From: Flavobacteriaceae bacterium
GTDB taxonomy: Bacteria; Bacteroidota; Bacteroidia; Flavobacteriales; Flavobacteriaceae
Length of the DNA: 5,952 bases
NCBI GenBank assembly: GCA_030590765.1
Contig: JAUVCP010000155.1
Location: 1 to 5,952 of the forward strand
Direction of reading: 5' to 3'
The position numbers were made by a program, and so were the translations under genes. The first letter of the stretch is position 1, and each line of letters opens with the position of its first letter. Positions 1 through 5,952 of the stretch are shown here, piece by piece. The notes under the pieces are model-generated. The model searched no databases. It saw nothing but the letters and a program-made list of their open reading frames with translations, and was not told the origin of the DNA.

Positions 1-24
1 GCTTGGCTTCGTGCAGTAGAATAA
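1..24 (+). CDS. C-terminal end of an unidentified plus-strand gene (partial)
   Basis: Frame 1 of the plus strand reads A-W-L-R-A-V-E and then TAA at 22-24. This looks like an ordinary protein C-terminus, and it would make a gene convergent with the TonB-dependent receptor, whose stop codon is at 61-63. The minus strand of positions 1-60 contains no ATG, so a further operon gene starting here is not supported. Seven residues are too few to name a family. The call rests on an open frame, a plausible amino-acid composition, and the weak stem-loop that follows the stop. It could be chance. Confidence 0.35.
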   Translation, partial: AWLRAVE

Positions 25-57
25 AAAGATGTATTTTATATCTATTGCAGGTTTTTT
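17..57 (+). terminator. Possible weak AT-rich terminator after the left-edge gene
   Basis: An inverted repeat pairs TAGA+ATAAAA (17-26) with TTTTAT+TCTA (34-39 and 41-44). It gives about ten base pairs with a single bulged A at 40 and a 7-nt loop. A run of six T at 52-57 follows seven bases later. The stem overlaps the TAA stop of the putative plus-strand gene. The stem is almost entirely A-T and the T-run is not adjacent, so this is a weak candidate. In the minus direction no T-run follows the stem, so it is not a convincing terminator for the receptor operon. Confidence 0.22.
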
Positions 58-60
58 ACA

Positions 61-2514
61 CTAAAAACTTCCTAAAATAGTAAAGGAAAAATTTCTTCCA
101 GGAGCACTGATCCCAGATGCGAATTCTTTATAATGCCGGTCGAAAATATTATCAATATTAAGTAAAAGATCAATATTTTTTGTTGCTTTATATCGAGAAT
201 AAAAATTTAAAGTTTGCCATGAAGGAGTGCCATAATATGCATCCTTTTCTATAATAAATGGTGTTTCTTCAATATTATCAATGCCTTCAGAAATATTATA
301 ATCTTCCAGTTTTTTTCTTCCATTAAAAATAAAATTGAATCCGGTTTCAAATTTGTTATGGTTGTAATTTATATCAAAACTACCAAATATGGGAGGAATA
401 GATGATAGAGGTTCATTTGTATCATAGGGCTTTCCTTTGGTGTAGGTTATTGCTGCTTTTGTTTGAAATCTATCTGTTAAATTTCCTTTAAAAGTTGCTG
501 TTCCTCCATAAATATAGGCATTATCCTTATTTACATTGGCAACAGTGTTCATCTCTTCTCCATCATAAATAATGGTAAAACCTCCGTTTAAAAGGTAGGG
601 TGCCCGAACAATATAATTATTCAACAAAGTATAATAAGTTGTAAATCCGAGATAGTAATTTTTATCTTTAAAATATTTTAAAATTCCTCCTTCAAAATTA
701 TAAGCATATTCAGGTTGTAGATCCACATTTGGTACCGTAACTGTTCCTCTTTTTTCTCTTATCTTACCAATATCATCAATGTTTGGAGAACGAAATCCGG
801 ATGAAAATACCGCGTTGAGCTGCCAGTCTTTATTTGGTTTAAAAACATAGCCTGCGGTTAATGTAACAGCCGTATTTGTTAAAGTGATATCCATCTCTGG
901 CAAAGTGATGTACGTTTCATCTATCCATTCGGCCTGTAAAACTGTATTCGTCAATCTGATCCCGGTATTTAAAGTAGATCTATTACTAATATCCTGCCTG
1001 AAATCTGCATAAACAGCCGAGCTTAAATAACTACTTCCTCCATCTGGGTAACGGGTTTGCACCACATAGGTATCCGAAATTCCAATAATATCATTTCCAT
1101 TGACATCTAAGACCTCTCCTTTAGATCTGGAACCAACATCATTGTATGCAATTTCAAAACCATAACCAAAATTCCTGTTTTTTCTGTTCTTTAAATTGGT
1201 TGAAAAATCTCCATTTAAACTATACACTTGTACTTTTTCAAATTTGGAAGCTCTGTTAAAGCTATTAAAATTTCTATCAATTCGAGATTCTTTGATATTT
1301 TGAAAAGCCATGGTCATGGTTCCTGAATTCAACCACTTTTTATGCAGATCTAAACTTAACTGGGTAGAAAGTAATAATCGATCTTGAGGTCCGTAATACC
1401 ATTCAGCATATTTCAATTGATCATCACTCCTTTCCATTAATTTGTCAAATCTATTGATATCTGTTGAAGTACTGTATTGTAAATTAAACATGAGGTTGCT
1501 TTTTTTACTTAGCGGAACAAATACTTTTTGTAGTATATCTGTTTGATCAAAACCTACATTTCTTTGCCGGTTAGGATCGGTATTTTTAACCGGATGATCA
1601 TTATAGAATGTATTTGTGTTATTGGAATATTCATGCTGTAATCCCCATTGGTTAAAACCATGCCTTCTGTTCTCTCCCATTTTCAGATCACCAAACTTAC
1701 TATGCGATATACTGGTATAGGATGCAAAATTTTTCATTTGCAATTCAATTCCGGCCTGTAAAGCAACTTCTTGATTTACGGTACTAAATCTCGATAAAAA
1801 CTCGGTATTCACCACTCGTTTTTCACTTATCATTGGGTTTCTAGTATAATAGTGAATTACTCCTCCTAAGGCATCAGATCCATAAATTACAGACGATGGT
1901 CCGAAAATAACTTCCGTTTTCTCTAAAACACTTGGTGATACCGTAATTGAATTTTGCAAGTGACCTTTGCGATAAATGGCATTATTCAATCTAACACCAT
2001 CTATCACTAATAATATCCGATTAGCCTCCATACCTCTTAAAACCGGACTTCCGCCACCAAACTGTGTTTTTTGCACCTTAACACCAGGAATACTCGCCAG
2101 CATATCCGCTGAGGTTTGTGGTGTTGAATTTTGAATATCTTTATAAGAGAAAACAGCTATCTGTTCTGCAATTCTTGAAATGTCTTCTTTTCCTTTGGTT
2201 GCAGATAAGAATACCTCACTTAGTAATTCAGATTTAAACTGTAAATAAATTGTTGTTTTATCCTTAGTTATCTGTTTTTTAAGAACTTCAAACTCAACAT
2301 AACTAATATGGGTAAAAGTGAGTAATTCCATTTCTGAAAATACACTCAGATCCACTTTTCCATTTTTATCAGATACAACACGTATACTGTTATCTTCACT
2401 ATTGATATGAACATTATGAATTGGAAATTCTGAGTCTTTATCAACTACGATGCACACCTGAGCAAAGGATATTTGTCCTATAAAAAGTGAAATAATAACA
2501 ATAATAAACTTCAT
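61..2514 (-). CDS. TonB-dependent outer-membrane receptor, haem/haemoglobin-receptor-like
   Basis: This is an 817-residue outer-membrane beta-barrel receptor, which takes up a ligand using energy passed from the inner membrane by TonB. Residues 1-18 form a signal peptide with a likely cut in SFA|QV. Residues about 19-100 form a carboxypeptidase-regulatory-like beta-sandwich, common in Bacteroidota receptors; there is no STN signalling domain. A possible TonB box lies near 98-106 (LLSEVFLSA). The plug domain (about 112-228) carries PVLRGMEANRILLVIDGVR (157-175) and FGPSSVIYGSDALGGVI (204-220). The rest is the barrel, ending IDNIFDRHYKEF (787-798) and a C-terminal Phe typical of barrel proteins. 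FRSPN (574-578) and PNVDLQPE (595-602) resemble the FRAP and NPNL boxes of haem/haemoglobin receptors, but the match is imperfect and the ligand is unproven. The length is normal and the frame intact. The ATG overlaps the recO stop (ATGA), so it is probably translated by coupling as the third gene of the operon. Confidence 0.93.
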   Translation of the reverse strand: MKFIIVIISLFIGQISFAQVCIVVDKDSEFPIHNVHINSEDNSIRVVSDKNGKVDLSVFSEMELLTFTHISYVEFEVLKKQITKDKTTIYLQFKSELLSEVFLSATKGKEDISRIAEQIAVFSYKDIQNSTPQTSADMLASIPGVKVQKTQFGGGSPVLRGMEANRILLVIDGVRLNNAIYRKGHLQNSITVSPSVLEKTEVIFGPSSVIYGSDALGGVIHYYTRNPMISEKRVVNTEFLSRFSTVNQEVALQAGIELQMKNFASYTSISHSKFGDLKMGENRRHGFNQWGLQHEYSNNTNTFYNDHPVKNTDPNRQRNVGFDQTDILQKVFVPLSKKSNLMFNLQYSTSTDINRFDKLMERSDDQLKYAEWYYGPQDRLLLSTQLSLDLHKKWLNSGTMTMAFQNIKESRIDRNFNSFNRASKFEKVQVYSLNGDFSTNLKNRKNRNFGYGFEIAYNDVGSRSKGEVLDVNGNDIIGISDTYVVQTRYPDGGSSYLSSAVYADFRQDISNRSTLNTGIRLTNTVLQAEWIDETYITLPEMDITLTNTAVTLTAGYVFKPNKDWQLNAVFSSGFRSPNIDDIGKIREKRGTVTVPNVDLQPEYAYNFEGGILKYFKDKNYYLGFTTYYTLLNNYIVRAPYLLNGGFTIIYDGEEMNTVANVNKDNAYIYGGTATFKGNLTDRFQTKAAITYTKGKPYDTNEPLSSIPPIFGSFDINYNHNKFETGFNFIFNGRKKLEDYNISEGIDNIEETPFIIEKDAYYGTPSWQTLNFYSRYKATKNIDLLLNIDNIFDRHYKEFASGISAPGRNFSFTILGSF

Positions 2515-3248
2515 TCAAAGACATTTTTTAATACATGTAATGATTTTGGAGTTTTAAATCCCGGTATATGCAACTTGTAATAATGGAGTAAAATTTCCAA
2601 TAAAACAACACGTGTTTTAGCATTCAAGTGTAACCGTTCAATAGTATCAAAATTTATGCCGAATAATGACTTAAATAAAATTAATTTTTCGCCTGTTACA
2701 TAATCTGTTAAAGGCTTATTGTTTGTGAAAATCCCTTCTAAAAGGTTAAAATAATGAAGATTTAGGTCTTTAACTTCTGGGTAAAAGCCTAAATACTTAC
2801 TTAAATTCAATAAAAATAGTAAGTGAAAGTTTGCCGTATGGCTATGATTATCTAACCAGATCAATGATGTTTCAATATATTGGAACAGTATTTCATTTTT
2901 TTCTTCTTCTTTTAAAGTAAAGCTAAGCACTTCTGCTAAAAATAATGCAACAGACTGTTTTAAAATATCAGTTGCCAGACTTTGGTATAAATAGGATATT
3001 CCTACTTCCCGAATACTATTTAAATTTCCTTTATTATTGTGATTGGCCGTAAGATTTAACTGGGTAAGTGGCTGGAAATATGCAATGTTTATCTGTTTTG
3101 ATTTACTACCAGATCTTTTGGTTTTTGACTTATAGATTCTTTTGATCAAATAAGTTTTCAAGCCATCTTCTGTATAGCATTTTACAATAAGATCCGCATC
3201 ACCATACTTGATGGAAGTTAAAACAATTGCTTTCGTTTTTACGATCAT
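2511..3248 (-). CDS. recO: DNA repair protein RecO
   Basis: RecO is a cytoplasmic recombination mediator. With RecR (and RecF) it helps RecA displace SSB from single-stranded DNA, and it can anneal complementary strands in gap repair. The product has 245 residues, the usual size. The N-terminal part (about 1-80) has the RecO OB-fold opening, MIVKTKAIVLTSIKYGDADLI followed by VKCYTEDGLKTYLIK. A very basic stretch at 40-51 (KSKTKRSGSKSK) probably contacts DNA. The C-terminal part (about 85-245) is helical and contains FHLLFLLNLSKYLGFYPEV (141-159), which closely resembles flavobacterial RecO. There is a single cysteine (C24), so the four-cysteine zinc motif of some RecO proteins is absent, as it is in E. 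coli RecO. The ATG lies 6 nt after the porZ-like stop, with an A-rich leader and no Shine-Dalgarno. The TGA overlaps the start of the downstream receptor gene. Confidence 0.93.
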   Translation of the reverse strand: MIVKTKAIVLTSIKYGDADLIVKCYTEDGLKTYLIKRIYKSKTKRSGSKSKQINIAYFQPLTQLNLTANHNNKGNLNSIREVGISYLYQSLATDILKQSVALFLAEVLSFTLKEEEKNEILFQYIETSLIWLDNHSHTANFHLLFLLNLSKYLGFYPEVKDLNLHYFNLLEGIFTNNKPLTDYVTGEKLILFKSLFGINFDTIERLHLNAKTRVVLLEILLHYYKLHIPGFKTPKSLHVLKNVFE

Positions 3249-3254
3249 TTTTTA

Positions 3255-5618
3255 CTAATTGATAATAGCAATTTTAGTGGAAGAGGTTTCTGATTTATCA
3301 GGACTTGTTAGTAACACAATATAAACTCCGGATGCAACTTTTCTTCCGGCAAGATTTGTTTTATCCCAAATAACTTTCCCTCCCTTGATCTCCTGACCTA
3401 TTTCAACATTGGTCTCATGTACCAGTCTCCCGGCTGTATTTAATATTTTGACATTGGTTCCACGAGGTAAATGCGTTCCGTTTCTACCATCAATGGTTAC
3501 AAATTCATGCTCCTTTTTCACCGGATTTGGATAAGCATATACTTCCCCCAATTCATCTCCAAAAGGAGCAACGTTATTGTTAAAAGCAACAATTCCTTTA
3601 TCTGTTGCAAAAAAGACTTTTCCATTTGAATTATCAACTCTTATTTTTAAAATTCTGTTAGATGGCAAAGGAGAATTATCTTTATTAAAATTAAATAAGG
3701 TTTCGTCTCCTGAGGGTGTTGTTCCTAGTACGCCACCTGTATCGGTTCCAAACCATTTATTTTCGGCACCATCAATAGCAATAGAATTGATAGGCTGTTC
3801 ACCTAATAATTTTTTTGGCACACCATCATCTTCAATAATTACAGGGGCAGCATCATAAATAGAGGCGTCAAAAATACCTTCAGCATCTGAAAAAACAACC
3901 AACCCTTTTTGTGTACCTATCCATATTCGGTTATTTCTATCTACTGCTAAGGTTTGAACAAATACATCAGGTAATGAGCCCTTTGTAACCTCTGTGATCA
4001 ATGCTTTTTTTCTATTACCGGTTTCGTTAAAAACCAAAACACCGTTTCTTCTTGATCCTATCCAAACGCTTCCAGCTCTATCAATTTCTAATTCTGTTAA
4101 TTCTCCCTGATTCAAATTTATCATGATTGAACTCAAATCAAAACTAGTCCATGCTCCATTTGTATTCATTTTTTTTAATCCATCAGGAACCAAAGAATTG
4201 GTAACCCATAAATTGCTCTGGTTATCAAAAGAAGTTCCATTGATCCTAATACTTTTATAGTTTGGATTATTGGGTGCCAGATCCTCCAGTCCGCTGTTTG
4301 TATCATTTAAAAAAGCATTGATCTCATTATTTTCAACAACCAACATTCCTCCTGCATCTTTAAATGGAGGTGCACCACTTTGTGCAAAAGAACTAATGTA
4401 AACCTTGTCTTCCATTGTAGGGTCAATAGTTACATGAACCAAATCTTTAGCTGGGTAATTGCTATTGTATTTGATATTTATCCATTGCTCTTTTTCTTCT
4501 AAATTACCATTGAAATGAGAAAAACCAAAATGTTTTCCCATGGGTACAAAAGAAACGTTATAACCCCCGTAAACTACCCATAAATTGTTGTTTTGAACCG
4601 TTATTGAAAAAACCTGATTAGATGTTGGCCCCACCGGATGAATTTCTGTATATGGTGAACTTGAAAAATCTGTTTGTAAAATTCCAAAAGTTGTAGTTGC
4701 CATATATACTTGCTCTTCTTCTGCGAAAGCAGTATGTAAGGAAAAATTATAATTGTTTTTAGGATTTGCAACAAATATCTGATTAAGAGATGAATTCAAA
4801 ACAATTGCTATATTCAAAGTAGAAACCGTTAAATAAGTAGAGGTAGCTTTTAAGTCTATCACGGTTTGAGAAAAAGATCTTATTGGTTGTAAATTGCTAT
4901 CTGAGACTTCATATAAAATTTTATCTCTTGCTGTATACACTTTATTATTAAAAGCAGTAATTGCTTTGAAATTTCCGTTTTGGGAATAATACCAGTTGTT
5001 AAAATCTATTAAATTTGGATTACGAAGATCGGCTGTATAAATTCCGTTTTCTGTTGCTGCATAAATAATCTCATCAATAATTGCTGTTTGATTTACAAAA
5101 ACGGCACTTGAGTTATCCCCAATATAATAGGTGTCTCCAAAATTTAGATTTTCAATATCGTATTGTACAATGCCGAAAGGAGTGGATAAATATAAATTAT
5201 TCTCAAATTCTGATATATGATTGATCTGTTTTTGTCCGGTAATATCTAAACGTTCTATATCATTTGCAATGGTTATTTTTCCTCTCTCATCAATTACTTC
5301 TATTAAACCCGACTGATAACCAATTATAAATATTTTGGTGTTTTCACTATAAAAAATACTGGTTGTTTCTTTTCCTGAAAGTCCATGAACAGAAGATATC
5401 TTATTGATCTCATCCGTTTCAATATTGTATACAAATGCAGCATTATCAGCAATTGCATAAATGATATGATTGATCTTTATAAAATCTTTTACATTGTTAT
5501 AGGAATAAAAATCTTCCCATTTATCACTAAAATCTGTTTGTGCAAATAAGATCTGTCCAAACAGCATCAATAGCAATCCTTGAAGTAAAAAGAGTTCTTT
5601 TTTTGCAAAAAGCAACAT
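3255..5618 (-). CDS. porZ: PorZ-like type IX secretion system surface protein (beta-propeller plus sorting domain)
   Basis: PorZ is an extracellular T9SS component. In Porphyromonas gingivalis it belongs to the PorU-PorV-PorQ-PorZ attachment complex, which cuts off sorting domains and anchors cargo to lipopolysaccharide. From ATG 5618 the protein has 787 residues, close to P. gingivalis PorZ (about 776). Residues 1-26 are a signal peptide ending ILFA|Q. The mature N-terminus has the PorZ-like WEDFYSYNN (34-42). Propeller-blade motifs follow, for example LWVVYGG (346), LWVTNS (470), VWIGSRRNGVLVF (518), IWIGTQKGLVVF (565), KWFGTDTGGVL (621) and VFFATDKGIVAF (668). These resemble two-component-regulator propeller repeats and fit a two-propeller fold. 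Residues 692-787 are a T9SS sorting domain with YPNPV, VKILNTAGRLV and ASGVYIVLL. No histidine kinase domain is present, so this is not a hybrid sensor. A TTG at 5633 is in frame and would add MKKKT. ATG 5618 is preferred because the TTG sits inside a probable -7 box. It is the first gene of the operon. Confidence 0.88.
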   Translation of the reverse strand: MLLFAKKELFLLQGLLLMLFGQILFAQTDFSDKWEDFYSYNNVKDFIKINHIIYAIADNAAFVYNIETDEINKISSVHGLSGKETTSIFYSENTKIFIIGYQSGLIEVIDERGKITIANDIERLDITGQKQINHISEFENNLYLSTPFGIVQYDIENLNFGDTYYIGDNSSAVFVNQTAIIDEIIYAATENGIYTADLRNPNLIDFNNWYYSQNGNFKAITAFNNKVYTARDKILYEVSDSNLQPIRSFSQTVIDLKATSTYLTVSTLNIAIVLNSSLNQIFVANPKNNYNFSLHTAFAEEEQVYMATTTFGILQTDFSSSPYTEIHPVGPTSNQVFSITVQNNNLWVVYGGYNVSFVPMGKHFGFSHFNGNLEEKEQWINIKYNSNYPAKDLVHVTIDPTMEDKVYISSFAQSGAPPFKDAGGMLVVENNEINAFLNDTNSGLEDLAPNNPNYKSIRINGTSFDNQSNLWVTNSLVPDGLKKMNTNGAWTSFDLSSIMINLNQGELTELEIDRAGSVWIGSRRNGVLVFNETGNRKKALITEVTKGSLPDVFVQTLAVDRNNRIWIGTQKGLVVFSDAEGIFDASIYDAAPVIIEDDGVPKKLLGEQPINSIAIDGAENKWFGTDTGGVLGTTPSGDETLFNFNKDNSPLPSNRILKIRVDNSNGKVFFATDKGIVAFNNNVAPFGDELGEVYAYPNPVKKEHEFVTIDGRNGTHLPRGTNVKILNTAGRLVHETNVEIGQEIKGGKVIWDKTNLAGRKVASGVYIVLLTSPDKSETSSTKIAIIN
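3258..3545 (-). other. T9SS C-terminal sorting domain of the PorZ-like protein
   Basis: The last 96 residues begin EVYAYPNPV, with the typical YPNP opening of type A T9SS sorting domains. They continue with VKILNTAGRLV, then WDKTNLAGRKVASGVYIVLL, and close with TKIAIIN. This beta-sandwich directs passage through the outer-membrane translocon. In P. gingivalis PorZ the equivalent domain is reported to be retained rather than removed. Whether that holds here cannot be read from the sequence. Confidence 0.9.
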
Positions 5619-5620
5619 AG

Positions 5621-5630
5621 TTTTTTTTTT
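5621..5630 (-). repeat. A10 homopolymer between promoter element and porZ start
   Basis: Ten consecutive A on the coding (minus) strand lie between the TATCTTTG element and ATG 5618. If translation starts at ATG, the tract is non-coding spacer or leader. If it starts at TTG 5633, the tract encodes three lysines and part of the next codon, and slippage would shift the frame. A-rich leaders just upstream of starts are common in Bacteroidota and favour initiation without a Shine-Dalgarno. Confidence 0.8.
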
Positions 5631-5638
5631 CAAAGATA
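5631..5638 (-). promoter_or_regulatory. Candidate Bacteroidetes -7 promoter element for the porZ-recO-receptor operon
   Basis: On the minus strand the sequence TATCTTTG matches the Bacteroidetes -7 consensus TAnnTTTG exactly. It lies 12 bp before ATG 5618, separated from it by A10 and CT. No TTG/TTTG stands at the usual 17-23 bp upstream. The nearest, TTTG at 5670-5673, is 31 bp away, so the -33 element is weak or missing. If the element is used, transcription would start inside or just after the A tract, giving an almost leaderless mRNA and excluding the TTG at 5633 as a start. Chance matches occur in DNA this AT-rich. Confidence 0.45.
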
Positions 5639-5688
5639 TTTATTTAAAGTGAAATGGAAAATCTGTATACAAAATAAAAGAATAGCCT

Positions 5689-5696
5689 TAATTTTG
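5689..5696 (+). promoter_or_regulatory. Candidate -7 promoter element for the DoxX-like gene
   Basis: TAATTTTG matches TAnnTTTG exactly and lies 32 bp before the ATG at 5729. A one-mismatch -33 candidate, TCTG at 5662-5665, is 23 bp upstream, at the long end of the accepted spacing. The predicted 5' leader is about 25 nt. The leader has no Shine-Dalgarno, and the bases before the ATG are A-rich (TTATCAAA). Confidence 0.5.
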
Positions 5697-5728
5697 AAGT
5701 AATAAAACAATCACCAACGCTTATCAAA

Positions 5729-5952
5729 ATGGAATATACAGCTCAAATACTTATACTAATTTACATCATCATAACTTTTTTATACTCAGCTACTGAAAAA
5801 ATATTTCAGTGGAAACAAAGCATTGATTATTACCAATCTCATTTTAAAAATACCTTTATGGAAAAATTTATTCCTCCATCTCTTTTAATTGTTATTTTTT
5901 TGGAAGTAATAACGGTTACCCTTTCACTTATTGGATTATATAATTTGATTCA
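5729..5952 (+). CDS. DoxX-like small integral membrane protein (partial, 3' end outside window)
   Basis: The frame opens at ATG 5729 and stays open for 74 codons plus two bases to the right edge, so the C-terminus is missing. Residues about 3-21 (TAQILILIYIIITFLYSATEK region) form a first membrane helix. A loop with WKQSIDYYQSHFKNTF (28-43) follows. IPPSLLIVIFLEVITVTLSLIGLY (48-71) forms a second helix with an embedded Glu. This arrangement of a short N-terminal helix, a K(I/L)FxWxxxxxxYxxHF-like loop and a helix containing LE resembles flavobacterial DoxX-family proteins, which usually have four helices. The family takes its name from a thiosulfate:quinone oxidoreductase subunit, but most bacterial members have no known reaction and I assign none. 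It is transcribed divergently from the porZ operon, from its own probable promoter. The family call rests on pattern recognition of half a protein. Confidence 0.7.
   Translation, partial: MEYTAQILILIYIIITFLYSATEKIFQWKQSIDYYQSHFKNTFMEKFIPPSLLIVIFLEVITVTLSLIGLYNLI

Noticed and set aside
64..2514. SusC-type glycan importer
   Set aside because: The N-terminal carboxypeptidase-like domain fits, but the protein is shorter than typical SusC proteins (about 1000 residues), there is no adjacent SusD lipoprotein gene, and the barrel motifs resemble haem/haemoglobin receptors.
3577..3858. A 93-codon plus-strand open frame inside the porZ-like gene
   Set aside because: It lies fully antisense to a well-supported coding region containing propeller and linker motifs. 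Its product shows no recognisable domain, and it is best explained as a shadow frame.
3255..5618. Hybrid two-component sensor with regulator propeller repeats
   Set aside because: The blade motifs resemble sensor propellers, but there is no transmembrane segment after the propeller and no histidine kinase or DNA-binding domain. The C-terminus is a T9SS sorting domain.
5619..5633. TTG at 5633 as the porZ start (adds MKKKT)
   Set aside because: TTG starts are uncommon, it sits inside a perfect -7 promoter match, and ATG 5618 already gives a complete signal peptide. It is kept as an alternative rather than excluded.
1..5952. CRISPR array, transposase, phage or toxin-antitoxin genes
   Set aside because: I saw no regularly spaced repeats, no terminal inverted repeats flanking a gene, and no recombinase, nuclease or toxin motifs. 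Coding sequence accounts for nearly the whole window.

Overview
The window looks like chromosome from a Bacteroidota bacterium, most likely of the Flavobacteriia. The reasons are the strong AT bias, a PorZ-type protein carrying a type IX secretion system (T9SS) C-terminal sorting domain, an outer-membrane TonB-dependent receptor with an N-terminal carboxypeptidase-regulatory-like domain, start sites without Shine-Dalgarno sequences but with A-rich leaders, and two sequences matching the Bacteroidetes -7 promoter element TAnnTTTG.

Layout. Positions 1-24 read as the last seven codons and stop of a plus-strand gene. They are followed by a weak AT-rich stem-loop and T-run at 17-57. Three tightly packed minus-strand genes fill 61-5618 and read right to left: a porZ-like T9SS gene, recO (6 nt further on), then a TonB-dependent receptor whose ATG overlaps the recO stop by 4 nt (ATGA). 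A divergent intergenic region of about 110 bp at 5619-5728 separates this probable operon from a plus-strand gene for a DoxX-like membrane protein. That gene starts at 5729 and runs off the right edge.

How the genes relate. PorZ is a cell-surface component of the T9SS attachment complex. RecO is a cytoplasmic recombination mediator of the RecFOR pathway. The receptor imports an iron or haem-like ligand, or another unidentified one, across the outer membrane. The three share no obvious pathway, but spacing and overlap indicate co-transcription and, for recO and the receptor, translational coupling. Two of the three products belong to the outer envelope.

I see no CRISPR array, transposon, tRNA, rRNA, phage gene or defence island. 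The content is mostly recognisable housekeeping and envelope genes. The points most worth a second look are the porZ start region (a TTG versus ATG choice, an A10 tract and a promoter element overlapping the TTG), the recO/receptor overlap, and the ligand of the receptor.
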